From the NCBI GenBank assembly GCA_947846985.1, contig CANTUZ010000012.1, positions 22,282,135 to 22,346,134 of the forward strand: a stretch of DNA of 64,000 nucleotides. Reading direction: 5' to 3'. The position numbers and the translations under genes are program-made. The stretch comes from Fratercula arctica (taxonomy: Eukaryota > Chordata > Aves > Charadriiformes > Alcidae). Of this stretch, positions 12,162 through 27,014 are shown piece by piece (positions within the stretch are counted from its first letter, which is position 1; every line of letters begins with the position of its first letter). Below the pieces are notes generated by a model that worked only from the letters and a program-made list of their open reading frames with translations, had not been told where the DNA came from and searched no databases.

Positions 12162-12664
12162 GATAGTACTGTCACTGTAGAAGGAAGAGCATAGCTTCTG
12201 CTGTGCTTTCTGTTGAGATATTTTAACAGCAAAAACCAGAAAAAAGATGGGATTCGGAAGAATATTTGTAAAGATTGGTCAACACTGTGTAAAAAATGAC
12301 AAGTCCTGTGTTGTTAAGTTGACATGTGTGCAATTACGCAGATTGATACTAGCTCCTTCTTACAGTCAGTTCTACTCTAGGAAATCCATGTTGTGATCTG
12401 AAGAACAGATAGAACTGTATGCATTCCTGCTATTGTCATGCCAAAGTGATTCATAAACGTAGACCTTCCATGGAAAGGAAAGATTTTTCCCTTACAATCT
12501 AGTTGAAAATCAGAACTTCTCTTACTGGGCAGTATCCTGCCCAGCCCACTCTAAATGGGACTATTATTTTTGTTACCTGTCTGCAGTAACTGCAGAGTGC
12601 AGTTGATACTGAAATGGAGATACTACCTTTGCTCTGCTTTCAGTTGTGTCATGCAAAAGATCTG

Positions 12665-12688
12665 CCCCCCCCCTCCCCCTCCTCCCCC
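12665..12688 (-). repeat. C-rich tract, G-run side on the minus strand
   Basis: The plus strand has C runs of nine, five, two and five bases separated by single T residues. The minus strand therefore carries closely spaced G runs that could fold into a G-quadruplex. Confidence 0.7.
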
Positions 12689-15600
12689 AAAAAAGCAATT
12701 TTGCTTGTAAATATTTTGGATATATATATCCTGGTGTCATCCCAGGCATTTTATAATCCTATAAACACTTCAGTTCCCAAGAAAGTACTATTCTGCTTTA
12801 AAACAGTATGTCAGTTTCTCATAAAGTGCCTAAATTTGTTATTGTGTGTAGTACGTTTTTGTTACTGTGTTACCAAGTTTCTCTTTTGAGAGAAGAGGAG
12901 GAAAACAAAATAAAACTTCTTCAGGGAGGTGGGAGCCATCTGCCCCTGTTCCACAGAACACCAAGGGGATTTCATCACTTCTCTGTTTTTTAACCGATGA
13001 CAGATTGTGCTAAGTCAGACACCCAGCAATTTAAGAAATGCCAGTGTTTATAATTCATAAACCTTTCTGAAAATTGCGGAGTGGATATCTGCTGGCCTAT
13101 ATCTATTTTCAAAAACAAATTCAGTGGATCTTTCCAAAGCAAACCATATGTAAATTTCAGCTGATCAGGTATGAATAAAAAATAAACATTTGGGCAGCAA
13201 ATTTTAAAGTCAGTATGCACAAAATAATACGGATAGAATTATTGCTAATTACACGAGCTGGTCAACAATGGAATTTCATGTTTTGGAACAAAATCTGTTT
13301 TCTGCAGTTTTCCAAAACTGAGTAACAATGATGCATTTTACATAATGAAATAAACCCCAGAATTGCTCAATATCTTTCAGCTCAACACGCAAAAAGAATT
13401 CTACTGTGTTTTGTACATTTGTGATTTTCCAGTGATATCGATGTTTCTATTAAATATGATATTCATATTTATAAATATATTTATTTTCAATATTATATCC
13501 TTTTACATTGTTTTTATAGCACTTATACTGAAAATTACAGTTGCCTTGTTGGAGAAGTTAGCCTAGGTAGCTGACAGCTTTAGTGCAAGATTTTCCCATG
13601 CTTCTTCCCCAATTCCTTTTTTGAAAATGAAGCATTGCTGAAATTAACATATCCTACCAAACTTTTCCCTTTTGTCAAAATGGCACAAGCCATTTAAAAG
13701 GTATTCCATCATAAAAGTGCTGCAAAACCCTGGAATTTTCTGCTAAGAAAAAGAAAGTTTGGCTTCTTTTCATCTAACCTGGACCTGTTAACAGATACTT
13801 ACTTTACAGTGCATAGGAACTGCCTTTTTCTGATTAGCTGTATTGTATTAATCTCAGTTTCTTTCCTATAGTTAAAGGACCAGTATTCAAATACATATAC
13901 TAAAGAACACTGGATGAAACAAAAATTGTTATCCACTTTGTATGTATCCATGTATCACAGCATATATATTCTGGACAGTGAAATATCATCTGTTTTGCAG
14001 TTATGAAGAATTTTGCCATTATCTTTAATGGTACAAAGCTTTCACCCTTGGAATGTTGTTTTAGATATAGCTAACGTGCAAAAATCTTTGTTGTTGCCTT
14101 ATTTATATTTATCTGCCAACAAGATGCCGTAACATAGGATGTCAACCACAGTTACTGTCTGGAATAGTTGCCATTTCTATTCTTCATTTTGTGTATGTTT
14201 TGTAACCACTAATTTTGTTGTCCTTCCACTTAGCTGAATTTTTGTTTTAATGGCTTAGCAAAGCTGCATTTCACAGAGTACAGGCAATCTTGCACTTTAG
14301 ATATGCTATATATTTGAAAGGGTATATGCTGCAAAGAGATTATCCCATAAAAATAGATATATGACCCAATAAAACAAATTCAAATATGAGAGTTGTTATG
14401 AGAGCCTGAATCCTTTGTTCCTGGGTGGCAGCAGGAACCATCTATAACATACAGAGGGTTTTTTTCCTGTAGGCTGTGTTCCTGAAATGGACACTCAGAG
14501 TAGATGCCCTGCTTGCCCTGGCCGTTGCATGGTTTTGCTGAATCTTTTGCATGGGTCTAGTATGCTCAAACCATTTTAGGGTGCAATATTTTTTTCCCCA
14601 GATTACAACATTCCTTGTCAAACAATGAAGAACAAAGCTTAGTCTCAGTTTGATTTTGTTTCTTAGGGTATCTAGTATTATTATGAGCAAAGAGATCTAT
14701 ATTCCAGTAATCTGTGGGAAAGAGCTAAATCAGAGCGTGACCTTAAGCATGTTGTAACAAAAGCACAGGCGATAAAGCTAAGCAAATACAGGCTCAGGAT
14801 GACTGCAGTCTCTGATACCTGTGCATGAAAGCATGATTGATCTGCTGTCAAAAGAGAATACATTGGGAAGGCCTATATAACAAAGTCAATGGCAGCAAGA
14901 AGCAGGAACACCAGCCAAACTGGAATAGCTGCTCAATCCATAACAATGCTGCATATTTAAGGTGATTGCCTGACTTGGAAGAGTGGGATTGTAACTAAGA
15001 AACAAAGATCCAATGACAGGGAAAGTAAAGCCATCTGAAATGTAGGAAGAGACGTGTTTGGGGAAAGTGCTGAGAAAAAAAGGCGCAAAAATAAGGCTAA
15101 TGCAATAGGTGTGCTGCCTGCAGGTTTTACACCCAGCAGAAAGGAATGAATGATTAATGGCTTGAAGCTGGGTAGATAGCAAGGATAAGCAGCAGGAACA
15201 CGAGAGGGGGGACCTCTCCACTGGAAAAAACAATGAAAGAGAGCTCTTGAGAGGAGTCTTTCAGGTATTTTCCCAAAGACTCATATTTTCTCTGAAATGA
15301 GGTGCATTGCTGCTGCTGTAGACTTCAGTAGGCATAGAATGAAAATCTGCCCTCCTGATATTTATTATGAAAAAAGCGTGAGTTTACCCTATAAAGATAT
15401 AAAATGCTAGCAATTAATGTACTCTCGTGTGGGATGAAAAGGCTTGTGGACAAGTATAGGACCTGAACCTTAATTTGGATTTAAGTGGAATTCATGTATT
15501 TATTTTTAGAATCTTTCTTCCTGACTTCAAACATATTTTTAATTGCAAAAAGAAATCAAAACCTTGAACCAAAACTGCTAATCTGATGAAAATTTCAAAT

Positions 15601-17475
15601 TACTTTTTCTTCCTTGTATTGAAGTCTGTAAAGAAAAAGGATTACAGAAAAATTGAAAACAATGCAAAGGTATCTGCAGCAGTAAAAAATTACTGAAATC
15701 AGAGAATAAATAATCACAAAGTATGAAAAGAAGCATTTGCACATCGCTTTTGGTTTTTAGATCAATGGTATGTTTAGGATTATAGGTCTTGAAATTGATA
15801 AATACGAAACCGCTTTCACTAGGTCAAACAGCAGCCAAACCCACACATTCTTAGCACAGAGTCTTCCAAAAACTACACTGCATAACAATGCTTCTTTAAA
15901 AGATACAGTAAACTCACTATGTTTCCTTGAAATATGCTCCAGCAGTGAAAAAGCATAGATAAATTATGTATATAATTTCATTTTTTATCTAGGCATCATA
16001 ATTTAGTAAATGAGGCTTAGAAATATCATCAGAAGGGGAAAACAAGAAAATCAAAGTTCAAGTTTCATAATCAGTTTTTCAGTTCTGAATTAACGTTAGC
16101 ATTTGCATTTCCCTCACTTAGCTCTTTTGTCTTTATTCAGTTTATTCTGGGGAATTTGATATCATTGCTGATAATTATGATTTTTTTTTTCCTTGCTGTT
16201 TTAAAACATAACTGAATCTTTTGGGTTTGTTTTAAATATAGCTTGCTTTATTTTTAGAGGATTCACAGTCTTAAGTGTCAGTATATCTCTGCACTGAAAA
16301 AATCAGATTGTGTTTACTTGACACATTTAGGCAATATAAAAAGAAAAGCCTGGATCTGAAATACTTTAAGATGAAAGCTTCTACATGCATACGCACCAGT
16401 TACACCAGATTCCAAGAACTGAGCTTCATGTGGTCTTAATGCCTAACAACTATTCCTGAGCCTCAGTAATTATGATTAAGCAATAGAATGACTATGCACT
16501 AGGCATGGAAAACAGGTTTTTACATGTGTGTTAAAGGAATTGAAAGGTGTCTGTAGAACAGTGCCTCAGAATAGTAATTGAGATATTAGCTAGTAAAATT
16601 TAATCTTTGCAAAACTCAGGTGGGTTTCTAGTTTTCATCAAGTCCAAGAAAATGAGTTGATGGCTTCCTGGAAAGGTTTGTCACACAAGTCTTTTTCCCG
16701 AGGGGGAAACCCAAACATAAATAATCTCCCCTGTTAAGTATTTCCCCCTTATCATTCAAATCCCTTCAAATTGCTGGAGAGTAAAAGCTCTGATTTGTTT
16801 TTCACAGGAACAGGTACAATATGGACCGCTACAGTGTAAGATTTTGTGAGAAACATAAGGCTAATTTTAGAGGTGATCGAATAGGTTCGTAATTAAAACA
16901 TGCTGAAATTCACTAAGGCCTCTGGCCTATATTAGTCTTTGAAAGTACTTTAACTCAGAGTACCCTTTTATAGATTTTATTAAAGCTGAATAAATAAAAA
17001 TAAGTTAATAGAAGCATAGTATAAAAGGAAGATACTTTTGGAAGTGGGATTAAACCAATCAAAGAAAAGAGTATATCCATATAGCAGTGACTTGATGTTA
17101 ATATTGCATTATAATCAGAACATAATGTTAGTCAAAGCACCAGATGAATACAGTAAATTTTAAAACTTTTATACAGAACGGAAAAATAACATTCCATTTA
17201 CTTTCAAAATAAAAACCCTGAAGAATTTGATTGGAAGCCATGTTTCCAAATTATTACCTAATATCTCAAGGCACAGGTAAATGGTCACGCTAATCCACCT
17301 CAGCACCTCAGTTGTGGAAGCTCTCCATACACATGCTCTTAGCTCTCAGAAAATGGGGAAAGAAACACGCCTTCAGTTAAACTGATAACCTCAGTTTGAA
17401 CAGCGATTTTTAAATTCATCCCAAGCCTCATAGCTTCATGAAGTCCATTCAGCACCAAGATCTCACAAGCTCTTA

Positions 17476-17513
17476 GAATACAATATATTATAGATATAAT
17501 ATTATAATATATA
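17476..17513. repeat. AT-only low-complexity tract
   Basis: An almost pure A/T segment containing the palindrome TATAATATTATA. It is a simple-sequence tract without a visible function. Confidence 0.7.
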
Positions 17514-20500
17514 ACAAAGAGATACAATTCATAATACAATTAATGAAAAAAGAACTTATCATAAAACTGGCTCTTCCCATATGTAAGCATATACCACTTA
17601 GAATATTGAATCTTACTGAAAAAGATTAAAACCCATGCAGTCAAGTCACCAGCAATAAAAATATATGATCCTACTGGAGAAATATGTCAAACAGTACCAC
17701 ATCCAAATATAGAAAAACGTGTAAGTTGTTACTTTCATACCAAATATGATGCAAATTATGGTGTTTTCATACCTTTTTTCATGTGCTCTTGTTGCTTATG
17801 CCTGTCCTTCCCATATGTGGCTCTAACAAGAAAAGAAATAACTCCAGCCTTTCCTGTTAGAAGATGTAGAATAGTGAGTTTTATGGGAATTATTAGTTGT
17901 AAAAATAGCTATGATAAAGGCAAATATGATACAAGAATGGACAGAGTTAAGGCATTTCCAGGAATGTGGGTGCTTTTTATAAAACCCCAACATTAAACAT
18001 GAAGAGCTTGAGGTTAACATTGGCACAAGTACAAATGGCTATTACCTGCCCACAAAAATCTTCAGCCTGTGGATGAAAAAACGTAACACGTGACAGGAAT
18101 TCATGGCAGAAGAATATCTTTGGACCTTGCTGGAAAAGTAATCAAAAGCTTGATGTTTCTGGGGGTTTTGACTTTTATTCTTTCCACCATAGGTGTTAAA
18201 CCTAGAGAGCAGAAGCAGTGGTTTCTTAGTGAAGTTTTTTTTGCTGAAAGAACTGGTTTGTGTAGTTGTTATCTTAGCTTTTAACATTGAACAATGTGAA
18301 TGGGCAACACTGCTTGGTCTCCAATAATATAACTCAATCACACCAAAATAAGGCAAAGTTTTTGCTGACATCATCATACAAAAAATCTACTTCATCATTT
18401 TTTTCAAAATGGCTGTGCGCCCTGAAATTCCCACATGATCAGAAAGGAAAGAGCAGTGCCTACTTCTGAGCCCGAGTCAGAAGGTCAGAGCATTAGCCTT
18501 CATTTCTCACACAAATGCAAGTGCCAGGCTATGCAAAGACCTAGTACAAAGCCAGCTGGCACCAGCCGCTTCTTGACCTGCAGACCTGAGCTGGGAACTA
18601 GAGGAGTCAGTTCCAGAAAAAAGCAAAGTACCTGATTTTAAAGGAACTTTATTGAAAATGAATCACAAACCAAATGGTGCACTATAAATATTTCATGAAA
18701 GATATACATAAGTAGTATAATTTTATGTTCCATTAGGAAAGAAAAGATACTTACTGCTGGGATCCTAATAAACCTTACGATGTGAAGAAATGCTAAAATG
18801 TGGTGCAGCCTATTAGGGCTAAGTTATCCTTGTGCTTTAGATGTTTGATTGAGAGGGAACGCATCTCTTTGAGTATCTTTTCTGAAGGTAGGTCCTTCAG
18901 CAAAAATGTGACTGTTCCTGTTATTTATTATGTAGTCACTAGCATAAAGCTGTCATTTTACAAATATGTTAAGCGGATACACTTAATTTACCATCCTATT
19001 TCTAAGGAGAGGAATCTACTCTTTAATCTTGTTTCTATTTTATGGTTACATAAAACAGTCTGATCGTGTCTTGTCACTGCTTCTAGCTGCATCATTTCTT
19101 AAATATCACCATTTTGCTTGATTTTTCTGTGCTTGACTTCTCTTTTTGACCTGACTAAAGCTGAAAACCTTAGCTTATGAAGCACTCTGCAGAAAGATCT
19201 GCATTCTTACTTTCTGTTTACGACACTCTCTACAGTAGGAGAAGTCTTTTTCTTTTCTTAGAGCAAGATACATAACACAGTTTGGGTTGTCACTAGGCCT
19301 TCTAGTTGCTGCTGAAAGTCTGTACGCTCAATCTTGTTCTTATCAGCTTGCTTAGGGATAGTTTGGCCATATTTTTATTTCAACCTGCATATTTATCACT
19401 TAATGATACTACTAATAGTGAAGTCATGATGTCTTTTTTTCTGAACCTTTTTTTGTTGGAGAGAATATAAAGAATGCTTGAAAGTTTGACAGTCCAACTA
19501 TTAGTCAGAAATATATTATTTGCTCCTTTTTTTTGGCTAAAAAAATTAAGATATTTTGAAAATATGACAAACTTTCCCTGCAGAGATGGAACTTGATATC
19601 AAGAGGTAAATTTTAATTGCAAAACTGTAGTAAAAGCCCATAAAATGTATTAACTAAAAGACTTGTGAATGAAACGCCTTGGTGGGGTTTTTTTGACAAA
19701 AGAACATTTTCAACGCAATTTAAGAATTCCAAAATAAAATTCAATTCTGAGTAGTGCTAGTGAATGAGCAAGACTTTTAAGGTAATGGACAACTGGTGAG
19801 AGATACCTTTTCTGGTAATTTTCATACATTAACATAGTAATTTTAAAAAATACGGGCTCTCAAAAAAGTAATTTTCAGTCTTAACGTATCTGCTACCTGG
19901 AAGAATTTCCTTCCACTTCAGAATCTGACTCTGTTTAGTCACTAAAGTTTTTTTAGCTGACATTATTGAGTGTTCAAGGTTGACTGCAGTGAACAATTTT
20001 CCTTGAATCCATATTCCCTCCATGTGAAAAGGATCATAATACTGTTCAGTCCCCTTGAAGGAAAATGCTTATTGACAACTATTTGAAAGAAATGAAAAAT
20101 ATTACATACAGCATTTAGAACTTTCCAGTAACTGTCTGGAACAGGCTTTTTGGTGTTTAGATGGTGGGCAGGTACTGTTTCCAGAATAGTATAAAAATAG
20201 GGTAGGTATATTTAAAGAACAGCCATTGCAGGAATTTCTAAGGTGTGAAATCTCTTAAAATGATGTAAAATGGGGTGCTTAGTCAAAGATCCAGGTGAAT
20301 TGCTGGCCCAAAATGCTTTCAAACCTAAAGTCTATCCCTCATTATGTGTCTGTAAAGCAGAAAATAACTTTAATGTAACACACTGGAAATTAAGGTAGAC
20401 TTTTTTCAAAATGCACAGGCTTTATTGTGAACCTGTAGAGCAATTACTAGATTGCTGTTCTTATTTGAAACTAAAAGACAATTACAAAATTGGTTCCCAA

Positions 20501-23500
20501 TAAAGTAGGATCATACATTTTTATTGTTGCTAACTTGACTACACAGGTTTTAATCTTTTTCAGTAAGATTCAATATTCTAATTGGTATATTCTGTAGTCT
20601 CTTTACATAGGAGAAGAGCCAGTTTTATGATAACAAAGTTCTCTTTTCACAGTATGAAATAAAGTAGCATTGGGGTTTATGGTGTATTACAATAATCTCC
20701 CTCTTGTGTTTCAATATTTTTGAAGCATTTGGATTAAACAAAGTACAATCAAGAAAAGAATGTTTAATCTGAAAGAAAAGTGTGAGAAGCAAAGAAAGGT
20801 CAGGTGAAACTGTTTACCAGTTACTTGTTGTTTAATGCAGCAGAGTGAGATTTAAGATAAAATCTTCAAAGATCTGCAGGCTTCTTCACTTCCCTGAAGA
20901 GATGGGAGCAAATTAATACTTTATTATTATAGGACTTGAATCTTTGTATTAGAAGAGGGCCCATTGCCCTACTTGTTGTGCAAGGCATTACAGCACAAAG
21001 TTTACAGCCTGTGGAGCCATAAGAAGTAATGGAGTAGGGAGGGCTGCACACAAAATGGTTTGCCTGGATTCACTTTAATAAGGCAGTCACCCATCCAGGG
21101 GATTACACCACAGCTCAAATGTGAGTTAACGCATAGGAACTGGGATGGAAGGAAAATGTAGCTAGGTTTCCTGCGCTTACTATGCTAAGCTCCTTCAGAT
21201 TGGAAGCATGGCATGTAAGAGCAGCTGTGCATGTGACATACTGCAATGGATGGAAGATGCATTTCACACCAAGGTTTGCAGTATACTTGAATACTGAAGA
21301 TATCATCACTGAAACTGTTGCGTGCCATATTTTGCCTGTCTACGTGTGGGTAATTGTGATGAGGATTCATAGACTACTAAGTAAAACAAAGAAGCGCAGC
21401 TAGGAATGTGGTATAAATACTGGATTTTGGCATCTGAGATAGGATTCAGCTCACTCTGTATTAAAGGGATTGAACTTTCCTAAATTTTGATGCCTAAAAT
21501 GTAGACATTTTTATCTGATTTACATGTCTAGGTTCCTGTAACAGTCAGTAAAAATTGAGTCAGCTCACTTAGTGGAGTTAAGACAGTTTCCAAGCTAACC
21601 AGAGGTACAAGCTTATTTTCAGGGGGTGATGAATCACCCTTTAAACTCCACTGATGGGAGCCCAGACTCCTCTGTTGGCCAAAATGCAGTTAGGCGAGCT
21701 GAATCTCATCTTTGGAGTCCACACTATGAGCAGTCTCTCAAATCTTGCTCTCTCTTGCCCATTCAGGTAGATCCTTGAATAAACTGCCTGAGCTGCACAA
21801 CATGAAATAGAGACAGAGCAGTAAACTGCAGCTTTTTATACCTGTTATTGTATTTCATGACAGTCAGTGGAGAACGTAAATTACAGTGACTATGCCCTTT
21901 CTTAAAAAAAGACTTATTGAAGTCTAGACCTGGGGTCTTCTTGGCAAGAACTCCTACTGAGGTATACAGGCATTTTGACTAACTAGGTACTGCACTCTTA
22001 CAAGGGGAGATATCTGATGCTACCCACAGCCAGCAAGAATATCCAGTTACTATGAAGAAAAAGGACTATAGAAAAGTATAGAAAAATAAAATCACTTAAT
22101 TATTTGCCTTTGTTATTTTTACATATTTAATCACTCAGGGAACTCTGAATTAAAGTGTTGGGCTGTACATCTATATATGGGTTAACAGCTTAATAGTGTC
22201 TATTCAAGATCCTGCAGAATCTTTTAGACACTAGGTCTACAGGGTTATAAAAAGAAGAAAATCAAGAACTGATGAACTTTTGCATTACACAAACATCGTC
22301 CTTGGAAGTTTTCCCAAGGATTTATTTCAAGGGACTGAAGACAATGTTAGAGACAATGAATTTCTACTAAGTCATGATGACAGAATTAGAATTTTGCTCC
22401 TGAAAGAAGAGAGACCTGAATGATACCAGGAATTTGCACAAGGCATTTCTCTGCTCTCTATAAAATGAGTAATTTGACTTGGAGATCTAGCAAAGCCTAA
22501 GAAAGCAGTAATTTGCTGAGCATTTCTCTTTGCCTTCTTGCATTTTCACTTCTTAGGTTTTGTTTTAATATAAGGGTTTCTACAACACTATACATTTAGT
22601 TTTTTGATAATTATTTTATTGTCACATCAAGATAAACAATTCCTTATTACATTAGTGATATAATACTCTTCAGAATGTGTGTTTAAAGGGAAAAGTATAT
22701 TGAACTGAAATACATTTAATAGCAGCATTTGAGCAAACTGGGCAGTTACATCGCTGGCCATGTTGGGACAATTAATAGATTGATATTTTCTTGGTTGTTT
22801 TTTAAATGTTAATGAATTCTGAAAATTTTATTTTCTAGGACATTAATACCTGAATGGTTTAGATGTACAATCTGACAGACATAGGCAATTTTTCCATAAC
22901 ACAGAAAGAATAAAAGCAGGACCAGCAATATCTATAACCCACTAAGCCTTCAATAAAATAGAAAGACCTGTCTAAGTTATGGTATATAAAAGAAGCAAAG
23001 AAGGATGTTAGTAACTATTTGTGATTTGAAGTTATAATGTTACAACTATTTTGAATATCAAAACCAATGTCTGAATAACCAGTATTTGGCTGTGTGACTT
23101 AATGCATGTTCTCTTATTTTAATTAATGTTTAAAACTGTGGAAACAGATCAATGTAAGTTCCTTCTCATGAGCTGAGCTGAAGGTACTTGCTATACTACA
23201 CCTCAGGGTCCTGCTGCTTAGTTTTCTAGATGGTGGAAATGTTCATCGGGTGGAGATTTCATTTTGTCTGTGTAGCCAGTCTCCTTCCTTTTCTACAGTC
23301 CAAGGTGCATGTGGAAGAGAGGGGCTGGTCTGTAGCTGTGTCTCACCTTGGCAGCGAGCCAGCGTGGCCAGCATTCTGCCTAAGAGCTGCTGAGATTAGT
23401 TGTAACTCTGGATAGCTAGGAAGAAAATGTTATCAAGAAACCAGGCAAGATTTTATCTTTGTAGCAATTCAGCTGCATCTATGTCTTTGTTAGTATTAAC

Positions 23501-26500
23501 AATTATGAGTAACAGAACTGGAGAACCATGTAAATATGTTCATTGGATAGTTACGGCACATGTAACAAGGACAGTAAAGCATGTTGAGAAGAGACTGTCC
23601 TATATTTCCTAGCAGAATGGTTTTCAAGCCTGAAGCATCCTTAGAAGAGAGCTGTGTACAGGAAATGCGTCGAAATATGAAGCAGTTGCAGAACTCTTCT
23701 GGTGTTTCAAGCACATTTGAACAATCAACAATGAACACTGCAGTCAAGCACGAAATGTTCATACTTGGTGCCCTGTCGTAACTCATTTTATCCAAAGGAG
23801 AAGAATAGAATTCTGTTACAACTCTTCTTCTCTTTTGTTGATGACTACACAAAAGACACCTATGCAAATAGCTTAAGTAAACATTTGCAAATACGGGAGT
23901 CCAATTTTAGTGACTCAGCTGTATTTTAGCTTCTCAACTGGATGACCTGATTTTGAGAGGTGCTGTGCATTCACAAGTCTGACATCAATTTCAGTAGGAT
24001 CATCAGGAACCAATTGTGATTCCAACTCAAACTGGCTGATTAGGCATCTAGTCAGAGAGATGCCTAATTTTAAAGAAATGCATGTTTGAAAATACTTATA
24101 CAAATGTATTTTCAGGTCTGTTTCCTCTTTACAAGACTTATGTCAGGTTTCACTGTTCAATTTCTCTGTTTCCATTCGCTTCATTACCTTTTGGATTGTA
24201 TCCCCAGTCCACTTGCTTTTGGCTAGTTCTTTTGAGTATCAGTGTAATCAGTGGGTATTTACAGCCTTAAATCGCTTTTGAACAAAATCCTACACCTATG
24301 GCACATAATATAATATTTTTTGTAATGAGCAAACATCTCACATGCACTGTGATCAGAGTCTCGAACTAACTCTGTCATTCAGTGTTCACTCAAACTTAAA
24401 TAAACCATTACAATATGACTGCCTTGAAAACTCCCTGACTCATAGGATACCTGACCCTAAAGCGCAGGTATGTTCCACTCTCTAGACCACGGGCTGAGTC
24501 TGGCCCAGTCATTGCTACCCATATTTCTAACGGCAATCTAAGAATTTCAGAGGAAATACACAAAGATGAATTGTTAAAAGAGAAACAAGTTTCTCAGGTG
24601 CCATTTTTAACAGGAGGCTCCCTCACTGACTTAGCACGGACAGGTCTGCATCCTGAGGCACGTCTTCTGACACTGACTTTATCAAAGTGTCCAGCCCAGA
24701 ATTCTGGACACCATTCATTTCGGAGCCATAAAGACCCTTCCAAAGCACCCCTGTTGTACTGAGTAGTTGGAGGATGAAAAGGACAGAGTGTGGGTCTAGG
24801 TATTATTTTATTTCTGATTCTTTTCTCATACGTACAGTCCCAACTACTATATGTATCTTAGATTGAAAACCTAATTAATTTTAATTACTGAAAGGAGTAG
24901 AGATCAGTATCTAGCAGTTTGTCCTTCTGTTATAGGGTTACCCAACTGCTGTGCAACTTATTTAGAGGCAGCACTGGGAGGAGTCTGACCTAAATTAATT
25001 CACATAAGAACAGGCCTTAACTAAATTATGCCAGAACAGTATGAGGAATAAGTAAGAGAGATAAGGTGACAGAGCTGAAAATAGTAATCTTTACTGCAAT
25101 GGGATGAGCAGCTTTAAACAAGTAAAAGATTGTATATTGAAAAGAAATAATAAAGGCAGAATGTTTGGAAGAAGTCCCTATGAGTCTGTGGCCTGTGCAT
25201 TTAGTTAGGATTTTTTCCTCTCTTTTTCTTTTAGAAGGCATTAGAGGGCTTGATAATTAATATCCCACTGACTTTTAGTGACACTTAGGTGCCTATTGCC
25301 TTTAGAAATCTAAGAGGATCCCAGACTAAACAGATGTCATAAACAGGCATGGTTGGATTTAATGGATTTAAATTAATTTTGAGAAAAAAAAATTTAATTT
25401 CCTGAGTCAAACCAGAATCATTCAATGGTATTATGACATTTTGCATTTACTTCCTCCTTTGTATTTGTAAATAAAAATAATTAGAGTAGTTCCCAAGCAT
25501 GTTGACAAGACCAACTTTTAATTATAATGGAAAGAGTATTGAGGTTAGGCCATCATGGGCCAAGCCTTGGTAGGAGGTTGCTTATGCCAGATGAACTAAC
25601 AAAGTAGCATCAGTCTTCTACACTGTGATGCAAAGCCAGAAAACATTACTTCTATTGAAGTTTAATTTAAAGCTTTTGGGGAAGGACTGCGGTGCTGCAG
25701 CACCTCATCAGGTTTCCCAGTGCACTGTAAAGGTAGCTTAAATGTATAATTTAGGGCTGTGGATGCCATTTGGATAAAAGCACTGACAGTTTGTGAGTGC
25801 TTATGCCTTTCACCGGATGTAGATATTTGCATTTCCCATCTGAAAACTGTTCCATTCATAAATCCAACATCGCACATGAACTTGTAACTGTGAAACTGAG
25901 AAACATTACTATTAGTTTCTGTAGGCCAAGTATCTTTATGCTGTAATGTATGCTTCACAGATTTAGCATTATTAGGTCCCTAATAGCACTTAATTCAATG
26001 GGGCTGTGTGTTATGTAATATCATCCATAATGGGAAAAACACTGATGTAATCTAACTCTGAGTGACAGAGCTAACCACTGTGCTATGACCCTCACAATGA
26101 CAGGACAAGTGACACTGCCTTAGTGGGGTACCACCTAGTCTCCTCAGAATAAAAAACAGGGTGGAAGGGAGACCTGAGATACCCCGCTGCCCTCAGGCAG
26201 GATCAGCTGCAGTTAACAATTCCTGTGAGAAGCCTGACCTAGCAATGGACAAATTAAGTGATACCGTATAGGAGTTTTGTTGAGCAGTACTCGTATAGCA
26301 TAAACCAGATTGTCAAAATGCAATGACACAGAACTGTTGACCTCCACTTGAGATCAATAATAGTGCAACCATGATAGGATAGGAATTTTATCTGCTCTGT
26401 GTTGTCAGAGTTCCTGTTTCTCCACTAGCCCAGGGCAAGATGAAATCTCTATATTCCTCTCTCAGGTATGCTCTCTCTTTCTACTCTTTGCTGTCTTTCA

Positions 26501-27014
26501 CTCTTTGCTATGTCAGCTCCATACATCTAGCCAAAAGTATCCCAGTGCAGCTATTCTTCTCCACTGGGAGCTTGTATGTGGTTCTGAAATTCACTGTTGC
26601 TGGAGGCATGTGTAGAAACTGATTTTGACAGCCTTCTCTTGCACATAAACTGTGGGAAACTTCACTGTGCTTCTTTTGGAGACATATTTGTGACATGGGA
26701 TATATTGACTCCCTCCCCCAGAGCACCAGCACTGCCATGCCATAATTTAAATTTTCCTTTTCTTAAATTTATGGTGAATATACCAAAGGCCCAAAGGTAC
26801 ACAGTTCTGGTTTTCCATATACTCATAGCATAAATTCATGTGCAAAAAATGAGCTTAGAACTCTCTCAAAATAACATAAATGTATGACACAGTCATTCTG
26901 TCATCTGGTTGACTTGTCAGTTTCCCAGTATAGACTGGATATTGATGGGGAGGAGGATGAGGATGCTTAATTGCTCCAAATTTTTGAAACTAGTGATGGA
27001 CCATTCCTTTTGAT

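Larger units (their letters stand above)
12162..27014. other. Long non-coding AT-rich stretch
   Basis: Nearly 15 kb without a recognisable exon, RNA gene, LINE or LTR. It contains a C-rich tract at 12665-12688, very AT-rich blocks near 13440-13510 and 17476-17513, and scattered A or T runs. A few open frames of 90-125 codons occur (for example minus strand 18042-18377 and 23496-23867); they have no recognisable domain, no clear splice signals and no family likeness, so I treat them as chance. Confidence 0.6.

Noticed and set aside
18042..18377. Overlapping open frames on both strands
   Set aside because: No domain or splice pattern is visible, and coincident frames on both strands point to a stop-poor stretch rather than a gene.
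23496..23867. A 123-codon open frame on the minus strand
   Set aside because: It begins only at TTG, overlaps open frames on the other strand, has no recognisable domain and no splice support. A frame of this length can occur by chance in 64 kb.
25275..25325. CACTTAGGTGCCTATTGCCTTTAGAAATCT, similar to a phrase found in old amniote repeats
   Set aside because: Only one short phrase matches, so the family and edges cannot be set.
26055..26100. GACAGAGCTAACCACTGTGCTATG, similar to the end of an old SINE such as MIR
   Set aside because: The match is short and from memory. No core or A/B-box region could be followed upstream.
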